Source: Mytilus californianus
Taxonomy: Eukaryota; Mollusca; Bivalvia; Mytilida; Mytilidae
Length of the DNA stretch: 64,000 bases
NCBI RefSeq assembly: GCF_021869535.1
Contig: NW_026262679.1
Coordinates: 80,349,143 to 80,413,142 of the forward strand
Direction of reading: 5' to 3'
Numbering within the stretch: the stretch's first letter is position 1; the number at the start of each line of letters is the position of its first letter. A program made the translations under genes and the position numbers. Below the pieces are notes generated by a model that worked only from the letters and a program-made list of their open reading frames with translations, searched no databases and was not told the DNA's origin. Of this stretch, positions 35,986 through 49,800 are shown in pieces.

Positions 35986-38900
35986 TGAACGATAAATATG
36001 GTTTATACCCATCGAATAACTCTGTCTCGTTGTTGTTTGAACGTTGTATAGGGTTTATACCCATCGAATAACTCTGTTTCATTGGTGTATGAATATTGTT
36101 TAGGGTTTATACCCATCGATTAACTCTGTCTTATTGGTGTATGAACATTGTTTAGGGTTTATACCCATCGAATAACTCTGTCTCATTGGAGTATGAACGT
36201 TATATAGGGTTTATACCCATCGAATAACTCTGTCTCATTGGTGTATGAACGTTATATAGGATTTATACCCACCGAAAAACTTTGTCTCATTTATGTTTGA
36301 ACGATAAATATGGTTTATACTAATCGAATAACTCTGTCTCGTTGTTGTTTGAACGTTATATAGGGTTTATACCCATCGATAACTCTGTCTCATTGGTGTA
36401 TGAACATTGTTTAGGGTTTATACCCATCGAATAACTCTGTCTTATTGGTGTATGAACATTGTTTAGGGTTTATACCCATCGAATAACTCTGTCTCATTGG
36501 AGTATGAACGTTATATAGGGTTTATACCCATCGAATAACTCTGTCTCATTGGTGTATGAACGTTATATAGGATTTATACCCATCGAAAAACTTTGTCTCA
36601 TTTATGTATGAACGATAAATATGGTTTATACCCATCGAATAACTCTGTCTCATTGTTGTTTGAACGTTATATAGGGTTTATTCCCATCGAATAACTCTGT
36701 CTCATTGGTGTATAAACTTCATATAGGGTTTATACCCATCGAAAAACTTTGTCTCATTTATGTATGAACGATAAATATGGTTTATACTAATCGAATAACT
36801 CTGTCTCATTGTTGTTTGAACGTTAAATAGGGTTTATACCCATCGAATAACTCTGTCTCATTGGTGTTTGAACGTCTTATCGGGTTTATACCCATCGAAA
36901 CACTCTGTCTCATTGGTGTATGAACATTGTTTAGGGTTTATACCCATCGAATAACTCTGTCTTATTGGTGTATGAACGTAATAAAGGGTTTATACCCATC
37001 GAATAACTCTGTCTCATTGGTGTATGAACGTCATATAGGGTTTATACCCATCGAATAACTCTGTCTTATTGGTGTATAAACTTCATATAGTGTTTATATC
37101 CATTGAAAAACTTTGTCTCATTTATTTATGAACGATAATTATGGTTTATACCCATCGAATAACACTGTCTCATTAGTGTATAAACTTCATAATTATAGGG
37201 TTTATACCCATCAAAAAACTTTTTCTCATTTATGTATGAACGATAAATAGAGTTTATACCCATCGAATAACTCTGTCTCATTGGTTTATAAACTTCATAT
37301 AGGGTTTATACCCGTCGATAAAATTTGTCTCATTTATTGATGACCGATAAATATGGTTTATACCCATCGAATAGCACTGTCTCATTGGTGTATAAACTTG
37401 ATATAGGGTTTATACCCATCGAAAAACTTTGTCTCATTTATGTTTGAACGTTAAATATGGTTTATACTAACCGAATAACTCTGTCTCATTGTTGTATGAA
37501 CGTTATATAGGGTTTATACCCATCGAGTAACTCTGTCTCATTGGTGTATGAACATTGTTTATGGTTTATACCCATTGTAAACTCTGTCTTATTGGTGTAT
37601 GAACGTTATATAGGGTTTATACCCATCGAATAACTCTGTCTCATTGGTGTATAAACTTCATATAGGATTTATACCCATCGAGTAACTCTGTCTCATTGTT
37701 GTTTGAACGTTATATAGGGTTTATAACCATCGAATAACTCTGTCTCATTGGTGTATAAACGATGTATAGGGTTTATATCTATCTAAATACTTTGTCTCTT
37801 TGGAGTATGAACGTCACATAGGGTTTATATCCTTCGAATAACTCTGTCTCATTGGTGTATGAACGTCATATAGGGTTTATACCCATTGAATAACTCTATC
37901 TCATTGGTTTATGAACGTTATATAGGATGTATACCCATCGAATAACACTGTCTCATTGGTGTATAAACTTCATATAGGGTTTATACCCATCGAAAAACGT
38001 TTTCTCATATATGTATGAACGATAAATATGGTTTATACTAATCGAATAACTCTGTCTCGTTGTTGTTTGAACGTTATATAGGGTTTATACCCATCGATAA
38101 CTCTGTCTCATTTGTGTATGAACATTGTTTAGGGTTTATACCCATCGAAAAACTCTGTCTTCTTGGTGTATGAACATTGTTTAGGGTTTATACCCATCGA
38201 ATAACTCTGTCTCATTGGTGTATGAACTTCATATAGGGTTTATACCCATCGAAAAACTTTGTCTCATTTATGTATGAACGATAGATATGGTTTATACCCA
38301 TCGAATAACTCTGTCTCATCGTTGTTTGAACGTTATATAGGGTTTATTCCCATCGAATTACTCTGTCTCATTGGTGTATGAACGTTATATAGGATTTATA
38401 CCCATCGAATAACTCTGTCTCATTGGTGTATAAACTTCATATACGGTTTATACCCATCGAAAAACTTTGTCTCATTTATGTATGAACGATAAATATGGTT
38501 TATACCCATCGAATAACTCTGTCTCATTGTTGTTTGAACGTTATATAGGGTTTTTACCCATCGAATAACTCTGTCTCATTGTTGTTTTAACGTTATATAG
38601 GGTTTATACCCATCGAATAACTCTGTCTCATTGGTATTTACACGATGTATAGGGTTTATACCTATTTAAAAACTTTGTCTCTTTGGTGTATGAACGTCAC
38701 GTAGGGATTATACCCTTCGAATAACTCTGTCTCATTGGTGTATAAACGTCATATAGGGTTTATACCCATCGAAAAACGTTTTCTCATATATGTATGAACG
38801 ATAAATATGGTTTATACTCATCGAATAACTCTGTCTCGTTGTTGTTTGAACGTTATATAGGGTTTATACCCATCGCTAACTCTGTCTCATTGGTGTATGA

Positions 38901-41900
38901 ACATTGTTTAGGGTTTATACCCATCGAATAACTCTGTTTTATTGGTGTATGAACGTTATATAGGGTTTATACCCATCGAATAACTCTGTCTCATGGGTGT
39001 ATGAACGTTATATATGATTTATACCCATCGAAAAACTTTGTCTCATTTATGTATGAACGATAAATATGGTTTATACCCATCGAATAACTCTGTCTCATTG
39101 TTGTTTGAACGTTATATAGAGTTTATACCCATCGAATAACTCTGTCTCATTGGTATATAAACTTCATATAGGGTTTATACCAATTGAAAAACTTTGTCTC
39201 GATTTATGTTTGAACGAAAAATATGGTTTATACTAATCGGATAACTCTGTCTCATTGTTGTTTGAACGTTATATAGGGTTTATACCTAACGAATAACTCT
39301 GTCTCGTTGTTGTTTGAACGTTATATAGGGTTTATACCCATCGATAACTCTGTCTCATTGTTGTATGAACATTGTTTAGGGTTTATACCTATCGAATAAC
39401 TCTGTCTTCTTGGTGTATGAACATTGTTTAGGGTTTATACCCATCAGATAACTCTGTCTCATTGGTGTATGATCTTCATATAGGGTTTATACCCATCGAA
39501 AAACTTTGTCTCATTTATGTATGAACGATAAATATGGTTTATACCCATCGAATAACTCTGTTTCATTGTTGTTTGAACGTTATATAGGGTTTATTCCCAT
39601 CGAATTACTCTGTCTCATTGGTGTATGAACGTTATATAGGATTTATACCCATCGAATTACTCTGTCTCATTGGTGTATAAACTTCATATACGGTTTATAC
39701 CCATCGAAAAACTTTGTCTCATTTATGTATGAACGATAAATATGGTTTATACCCATCGAATAACTCTGTCTCATTGTTGTTTGAACGGTATATAGGGTTT
39801 ATACCCATCGAATAACTCTGTCTCATTGTTGTTTGAACGTTATATAGGGTTTATACCCATCGAATAACTCTGTCTCATTGTTGTATACACGATGTATAGG
39901 GTTTATACATATTTAAAAACTTCGTCTCTTTGGTGTATGAACGTCACATAGGGTTTATACCCTTCGAATAACTCTGTCTCATTGGTGTATAAACGTCATA
40001 TAGGGTTTATACCCATCGAATAACTCTGTCTCATTGGTGTATGAACGTTATATAGGATTTATACCCATCGAATAACTCTGTCTCATTGGTGTATGAACAT
40101 TGTTAAGGGTTTGCACCCATCGAATAACTCTGTCTCATTGGTGTATAAACTTCATATAGGGTTTATACCCATCGAAAAACTTTGTCTCATTTATGTTTGA
40201 ACGATAAATATGGTTTATACTAATCGAATAACTCTGTCTCATTGTTGTTTGAACGTTATATAGGGTTTATAACCATCGAATAACTCTGTCTCATTGGTGT
40301 TTGAACATTGTTTAGGGTTTATACCCATCGAATAACTCTGTCTCATTGGTGTATAAACTTCATATAGGGTTTATACCCATCAAAAAATTTTGTCTCATTT
40401 ATTTATGAACGATAAATATGGTTTATACCCATCGAATAACACTGTCTCATTGGTGTATAAACTTCATATAGGGTTTATACCCATCGAAAAACTTTATCCA
40501 TTTATGTATGAACGATAAATATGGTTTATACCCATCGAATAACTCTGTCTCGTTGTTGTTTGAACGTTATATAGGGTTTATACGCATCGAATAACTCTGT
40601 CTCATTGGTGTATGAACATTGTTTAGGGTTTATACCCATCGAATAACTCTGTCTTATTGGTGTATGAACGTTATATAGGGTTTATACCCATCGAATAACT
40701 CTGTCTCATTGGTGTATGAACGTTATATAGGATTTATACCCATCGGAAAACTTTGTCTCATTTATGTATGAACGATAAATATGGTTTATACCCATCGAAT
40801 AACTCTGTTTTATTGGTGTATGAACGTTATATAGGGTTTATACCCATCGAATAACTCTATCTCATTGGTGTATGAACGTTATATAGGATTTATACCCATC
40901 GAAAAACTTTGTCTCACTTATGTATGAACGATAAATATGGTTTATACCCATCGAATAAATCTGTCTCTTTGTTGTTTGAACGTTTTATAGGGTTTATACC
41001 CATAGAATAACTCTGTCTCATTGGTGTATGAACATTGTTTAGGGTTTATACCCATCGAATAACTCTGTCTTATTGGTGTATGAACGTTATATAGAGTTTA
41101 TACCCATCGAATAACTCTGTCTCATTGGTGTATAAACTTCATATAGGGTTTATACCCATCGAAAAACTTTGTCTCATTTATGTTTGAACGATAAATATGG
41201 TTTATACTAATCTAATAACTCTGTCTCATTGTTGTTTGAACGTTATATAGGGTTTATACCCATCGAATAACTCTGTCTCATTGGTGTATGAACATTGTTT
41301 AGGGTTTATACCCATCGAATAACTCTGTCTTATTGGTGTATGAACGTTATATAGGGTTTATACCCATCGAATAACTCTGTCTCATTGGTGTATAAACTTC
41401 ATATAGGGTTTACACCCATCGAAAAACTTTGTCTCATTTATTTATGAACGATAAATATGGTTTATACCCATCGAATAACACTGTCTCATTGGTGTATAAA
41501 CTTCATATAGGGTTTATACCCATCGAAAAACTTTTTCTCATTTATGTATGAACGATAAATATGGTTTATACCCATCGAATAACTCTGTCTCGTTGTTGTT
41601 TGAACGTTATATAGGGTTTATACCAATAGAATAACTTTGTCTCATTGGTGTATCAACATTGTTTAGGGTTTATACCCATCGAATAACTCTGTCTTATTGG
41701 TGTATGAACGTTATATAGGGTTTATACCCATCGAATAACTCTGTCTCATTGGTGTATGAACGTTATATAGGATTTATATCCATCGAAAAACTTTGTCTCA
41801 TTTATGTATGAACGATAAATATGGTTTATACCCATGGAATAACTCTGTCTCATTCTTGTTTGAACGTTATATAGAGTTTATACCCATCGAATAACTCTGT

Positions 41901-44689
41901 CTCATTGGTATATTAACTTCACATAGGGTTTATACCCATCGAAAAACTTTGTCTTGATTTGTGTTTGAACGATAAATATGGTTTATACTAAACGAATAAC
42001 TCTCTCTCATTGTTGTTTGAACGTTATATAGGGTTTATACCCATCGAATAACTCTGTCTTATTGGTGTATGAACGTTATATAGGGTTTATACCTATCAAA
42101 AAACTTTGTCTCATTGGTGTATGAACGTCATATAGGGTTTATACAATTCGAATAACTCTGTCTCATACGTGTATGAACGTCATATAGGGTTTATACCCAT
42201 CGAATAGCTCTGTCTCATTGGTGTATGAACGTTATATAGGATTTTTACCCATCGAATAACTCTGTCTCATTGGTGTATGAACATTGTTTAGGGTTTATAA
42301 CCATCGAATTACTCTGTCTTATTGGTGTATGAATGTTAAATAGAGTTTATACCCATCGAATAACTCTGTCTCATTGGTGTATAAACTTCATATAGGGTTT
42401 ATACCCTTCGAAAAACTTTGTTTGAACAAAAAATATGGTTTATACTAATCGAATAACTCTGTCTCATTGTGGTTTGAACGTTATATAGGGTTTATACCCA
42501 TCGAATAACTCTGTCTCATTGGTGTATGAACATTGTTTAGGGTTTATACCCATCGAATAACTCTGTCTTATTGGTGTATGAACGTCATATAGAGTTTATA
42601 CCCATCGAATAACTCTGTCTCATTGGTGTATGAACGTCATATAGGGTTTATACCCATCGAATAACTCTGTCTTATTGGTGTATAAACTTCATATAGGGTG
42701 TATACCCTTCGAATAACTCTGTCTCATTGGTGTATAAACGTCATATAGGGTTTATACCCATCGAATAACTCTGTCTCATTGGTGTATGAACGTTATATAG
42801 GATTTATACCCATCGAATAACTCTGTCTTATTGGTGTATAAACTTCATATAGGGTTTATACCCATCGAAAAACTTTGTCTCATTTATTTATAAACGATAA
42901 ATATGGTTTATACCCATCGAATAACACTGTCTCATTGGTGTATAAACTTCATATAGAGTTTATACCCATCGAAAAACTTTGTCTCATTTATGTTTCAACG
43001 ATAAATATGGTTTATACTAATCGAATAACTCTGTCTCATTGGTGTATGAATTAACATTGTTTAGGGTTTATACCCATCGAATAACTCTGTCTCATTGGTG
43101 TATGATCATTGTTTAGGTTTTATACCCATCGAATAACTCTGTCTTATTGGTGTATAAACGTTATATAGGGTTTATACCCATCGAATAACTCTGTCTCATT
43201 GGTGTATAAACTTCATATAGGGTTTATACCCATCGAAAAACTTTGTCTCATTTATGTATGAACGATAAATATGGTTTATACCCATCCAATAGCTCTGTCT
43301 CATTGTTGTTTGAACGTTATATAGGGTTTATTCCCATCGAATTACTCTGTCTCATTGGTGTATGTACGTTATATATAGGATTTATACCCATCGAATAACT
43401 CTGTCTCATTGGTGTATAAACTTCATATAGGGTTTATACCCATCGAAAAAATTTGTCTCATTTATGAATGAACGATAAATATGGTTTATACCCATCGAAT
43501 AACTCTGTCTCATTGTTGTTTGAACGTTATATAGGGTTTATACCCATCGAATAACTCTGTCTCATTGGTGTATGAACATTGTTTAGGGTTTATACCCATC
43601 GAATAACTCTGTCTCATTGGTGTATGAACGTTATATAGGATTTATACCCATCGAATAACTCTGTCTCATTGGTGTATAAACATTGTTTAGGATTTATACC
43701 CATCGAATAACTCTGTCTCATTGGTGTATGAACGTCATATAGGGTTTATACCCATCGAATAACTCTGTCTTATTGGTGTTTGAACGTTATATAGGGTTTA
43801 TTCCCATCGAATTACTCTGTCTCATTGGTGTATGAACGTTATATATAAGATTTATACCCATCGAATAACTCTGTCTCATTGGTGTATAAACTTCATATAG
43901 GGTTTATACCCATCGAAAAACTTTGTCTCATTTATGAATGAACGATAAATATGGTTTATACCCATCGAATAACTCTGGCTCATTGTTGTTTGAACGTTAT
44001 ATAGGGTTTATACCCATCGAATAACTCTGTCTGATTGTTGTTTGAATGTTATATAGGGTTTATAACCATCGAATAACTCTGTCTCATTGGTGTATAAACG
44101 ATGTATAGGGTTGATATCTATCTAAAAACTTTGTCTCTTTGGTGTATGAACGTCACATAGGGTTTATACCCTTCGAATAACTCTGTGTCATTGGTGTATG
44201 AACATTGTTTACGGTTTATAACCATCGAATTACTCTGTCTTATTGGTGTATGAACGTTATATAGAGTTTATACCCATCGAATAACTCTGTCTCATTGGTG
44301 TATAAACTTCATATAGGGTTTATACCCTTCGAAAAACTTTGTCTCATTTATGTTTGAACGATAAATATGGTTTATACTAATCGAATAACTCTGTCTCATT
44401 GTTGTTTGAACGTTATATAGGGTTTATACCTATCGAATAACTCTGTCTCATTGGTGTATGAACATTGTTTAGGGTTTATACCCATCGAATAACTCTGTCT
44501 CATTGGTGTATGAACGTTATATAGGATTTATGCCCATCGAATAACTCTGTCTCATTGGTGTTTGAACATTGTTTAGGATTTATACCCATCGAATAACTCT
44601 GTCTCATTGGTGTATGAACGTCATATAGGGTTTATACCCATCGAATAACTCTGTCTTTTTGGTGTATGAATGTTATATAGGGTTTATAC

Positions 44690-46330
44690 CCATCGAATAA
44701 CTCTGTCTCATTGGTGTATGAACGTTATATAGGATTTATACCCATCGAATAACTCTGTCTCATTGGTGTTTGAACATTGTTTAGGATTTATACCCATCGA
44801 ATAACTCTGTCTCATTGGTGTATGAACGTCATATAGGGTTTATACCCATCGAATAACTCTGTCTTTTTGGTGTATGAACGTTATATAGGGTTTATACCCA
44901 TCGAATAACTCTGTCTCATTGGTGTATAAACTTCATATACGGTTTATACCCATCGAAAAACTTTGTCTCATTTATTGATGAACGATAAATATGGTTTCTA
45001 CCCATCGAATAACACTGTCTCATTGGTGTATAAACATTGTTTAGGGTTTATACCCATCGAATAACTCTGTCTTATTGGTGTATGAACGTTATATATGGTT
45101 TATACCCATCGAATAACTCTGTCTCATTGGTGTATGAACGTTATGTAGGATTTATATCCATCGAAAAACTTTGTCTCATTTATGTATGAACGATAAAGAT
45201 TGTTTATACCCATCGAATAACTCTGTCTCATTGTTGTTTGAACGTTATATAGAGTTTATACCCATCGAATAACTTTGTCTCATTGGTATATAAACTTCAC
45301 ATAGGGTTTATACCCATCGAAAAACTTTGTCTTGATTTGTGTTTGAACGATAAATATGGTTTATACTAATCGAATAACTCTGTCTCATTGTTGTTTGAAC
45401 GTTATACAGGGTTTATACCCATCGAATAACTCTGTCTCATTGGTGTATGAACATTGTTTAGGGTTTATACCCATCGAATAACTCTGTCTTATTGGTGTAT
45501 GAACGTTATATAGGGTTTATACCCATCGAATAACTTTGTCTCATTTATGTTTGAACGATAAATATGGTTTATACTAATCGAATAACTCTGTCTCATTGTT
45601 GTTTGAACGTTATATAGGGTTTATACCCATCGAATAACTCTGTCTCATTGGTGTATGAACATTGTTTAGGGTTTATACCCATCGAATAACTCTGTCTTAT
45701 TGATGTATGAATGTTATATAGGGTTTAAACCCATCGAATAACTCTGTCTCATTGGTGTATGAACGTTATATAGGATTTATACCCATCGAATAACTCTGTC
45801 TCATTGGTGTTTGAACATTGTTTAGGATTTATACCCATCGAATAACTCTGTCTCATTGGTGTATGAACGTCATAAAGGGTTTATACCCATCGAATAACTC
45901 TGTCTTTTTGGTGTATGAACGTTATATAGGGTTTATACCCATCGATTAACTCTGTCTCATTGGTGTATAAACTTCATATACGGTTTATACCCATCGAAAA
46001 ACTTTGTCTCATTTATTGATGAACGATAAATATGGTTTCTACCCATCGAATAACACTGTCTCATTGGTGTATAAACTTCATATAGGGTTTATACCCATCG
46101 AAAATCTTTTTCTCATTTATGTATGAACGATAAATATGGTTTATACCCATCGAATAACTATGTCTCGTTGTTGTTTGAACGTTATATAGGGTTTATACCC
46201 ATCGAATAACTCTGTCTCATTGGTGTATGAACATTGTTTAGGGTTTATACCCATCGAATAACTCTGTCTTATTGGTGTATGAACGTTATATATGGTTTAT
46301 ACCCATCGAATAACTCTGTCTCATTGGTGT
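44690..46330. repeat. 1,041-bp tandem duplication with a three-monomer indel
   Basis: TTTATTGATGAACG at 44971 and 46012, and GTTTGAACATTGTTTAGG at about 44768 and 45809, share an offset of 1,041 bp. Beyond these, the TATATATGG variant at 45091 and 46288 is 1,197 bp apart. The copies therefore differ by exactly 156 bp, three monomers. Confidence 0.78.
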
Positions 46331-46889
46331 ATGAACGTTATGTACGATTTATATCCATCGAAAAACTTTGTCTCATTTATGTATGAACGATAAAGATTGT
46401 TTATACCCATCGAATAACTCTGTCTCATTGTTGTTTGAACGTTATATAGAGTTTATACCCATCGAATAACTCTGTCTCATTGGTGTATGAACATTGTTTA
46501 GGGTTTATACCCATCGAATAACTCTGTCTTATTGATGTATGAATGTTATATAGGGTTTATACCCATCGAATAACTCTGTCTCATTGGTGTATGAACGTTA
46601 TATAGGATTTATACCCATCGAATAACTCTGTCTTATTGGTGTATGAACGTTATATAGGGTTTATACCCATCGAATAACTCTGTCTTATTGGTGTATGAAC
46701 GTTATATAGGGTTTATACCTATCAAAAAACTTTGTCTCATTGGTGTATGAACGTCATATAGGGTTTATACAATTCGAATAACTCTGTCTCATTCTTGTAT
46801 GAACGTCATATAGGGTTTATACCCATCGAATAGCTCTGTCTCATTGGTGTATGAACGTTATATAGGATTTTTACCCATCGAATAACTCT

Positions 46890-49800
46890 GTCTCATTGGT
46901 GTATGAACATTGTTTAGGGTTTATAACCATCGAATTACTCTGTCTTATTGGTGTATGAACGTTAAATAGAGTTTATACCCATCGAATAACTCTGTCTCAT
47001 TGGTGTATAAACTTCATATAGGGTTTATACCCTTCGAAAAACTTTGTTTGAACGATAAATATGGTTTATACTAATCGAATAACTCTGTCTCATTGTGGTT
47101 TGAACGTTATATAGGGTTTATACCCATCGAATAACTCTGTCTCATTGGTGTATGAACATTGTTTAGGGTTTATACCCATCGAATAACTCTGTCTTATTGG
47201 TGTATGAACGTCATATAGAGTTTATACCCATCGAATAACTCTGTCTCATTGGTGTATGAACGTCATATAGGGTGTATATCCATCGAATAACTCTGTCTTA
47301 TTAGTGTATAAACTTCATATAGGGTTTATACCCATCGAAAATTTTTGTCTCATTTATTTATGAACGATAAATATGGTTTATACCCATCGAAAAACTCATT
47401 CTTATTGGTGTATGAACGTTATATAGGGTTTATACACATCGAATGACTCTGTCTCATTGGTGTATAAACTTCATATAGGGTTTATACCCATCGATAAAAT
47501 TTGTCTCATTTATTTATGAACGATAAATATGGTTTATACCCATCGAATAACACTGTCTCATTGGTGTATAAACTTCATATAGGGTTTATACCCATCGAAA
47601 AACTTTGTCTCATTTATGTTTGAACGATAAATATGGTTTATACTAATCGAATAACTCTGTCTCATTGTTGTTTGAACGTTATATAGGGTTTATACCCATC
47701 GAAAAACTCTGTCTTATTGGTGTATGAACCGTTTGAACGTTATATAGGGTTTATACACATCGAATGACTCTGTCTCATTGGTGTATAAACTTCATATAGG
47801 GTTTATACCCATCGATAAAATTTGTCTCATTTATTTATGAACGATAAATATGGTTTATACCCATCGAATAACACTGTCTCATTGGTGTATAAACTTCATA
47901 TAGGGTTTATACCCATCGAAAAACTTTGTCTCATTTATGTTTCAACGATAAATATGGTTTATACTAATCGAATAACTCTGTCTCATTGTTGTTTGAACGT
48001 TATATAGGGTTTATACCCATCGAATAACTCTGTCTCATTGGTGTATAAACTTCATATAGGGTTTATACCCATCGAAAAACTTTGTCTCATTTATGTATGA
48101 ACGATAAATATGGTTTATACCCATCCAATAGCTCTGTCTCATTGTTGTTTGAACGTTATATATGGTTTATACCCATCGAATAACTCTGTCATATTGGTGT
48201 ATGAACATTGTTTAGGGTTTATACCCATCGAATAACTCTGTCTCATTGGTGTATGAACGTTATATAGGATTTATACCCATCGAATAACTCTGTCTCATTG
48301 GTGTATAAACATTGTTTAGGATTTATACCCATCGAATAACTCTGTTTTATTGGTGTATGAACGTTATATAGGGTTTATACCCATCGAATAACTCTGTCTC
48401 ATTGGTGTATGAACGTTATATAGGATTTATATCCATCGAAAAACTTTGTCTCATTTATGTATGAACGATAAATATGGTTTATACCCATCGAATAACTCTG
48501 TCTCGATTTGTGTTTGAACGATAAATATGGTTTATACTAATCGAATAACTCTGTCTCATTGTTGTTTGAACGTTATATAGGGTTTATACCCATTGAATAA
48601 CTCTGTCTCATTGGTGTATGAACATTGTTTAGGGTTTATACCGATCGAATAACTTTGTGTTATTGGTGTATGAACGTTATATAGGGTTTATACCTATCAA
48701 AAAACTTTCTCTCATTGGTGTATGAACGTCATATAGGGTTTATACAATTCGAATAACTCTGTCTCATAGGTGTATGAACGTCATATAGGGTTTATACCCA
48801 TCGAATAGCTCTGTCTCATTGGTATATGAACGTTATATAGGATTTATACCCATCGAATAACTCTGTCTCATTGGTGTATGAACATTGTTTAGGGTTTATA
48901 ACCATCGAATTACTCTGTCTTATTGGTGTATGAACGTTATATAGAGTTTATACCCATCGAATAACTCTGTCTCATTGGTGTATAAACTTCATATAGGGTT
49001 TATACCCTTCGAAAAACTTTGTCTCATTTATGTTTGAACGATAAATATGGTTTATACTAATCGAATAACTCTGTCTCATTGGTGTATGAACATTGTTTAG
49101 GGTTTATACCCATCGAATAACTCTGTCTTATTGGTGTATGAACGTTATATAGGATTTATACCCATCGAATAACTCTGTCTCATTGGTGTATGAACGTCAT
49201 ATAGGGTTTGTATCCATCGAATAACTCTGTCTCATTGTTGTTTGAACGTTATATAGGGATTATACCCATCGAATAACTCTGTCTCATAGGTGTATGAACA
49301 TTGTTTAGGGTTTATACCCATCGAATAACTCTGTCTTATTGGTGTATGAACGTTAGATAGAGTTTATACCCATCGAATAACTCTGTCTCATTGGTGTATG
49401 AACGTCATATAGGGTTTATTCCCATCGAAGAACTTTGTCTCATTGGTGTATGAACATTGTTTAGGGTTTATAACCATCGAATTACTCTGTCTTATTGGTG
49501 TATGAACGTTAAATAGAGTTTATACCCATCGAATAACTCTGTCTCATTGGTGTATAAACTTCATATAGGGTTTATACCCTTCGAAAAACTTTGTTTGAAC
49601 GATAAATATGGTTTATACTAATCGAATAACTCTGTCTCATTGTGGTTTGAACGTTATATAGGATTTATACCCATCGAATAACTCTGTCTCATTGGTGTAT
49701 GAACGTCATATAGGGTTTGTATCCATCGAATAACTCTGTCTCATTGTTGTTTGAACGTTATATAGGGATTATACCCATCGAATAACTCTGTCTCATAGGT

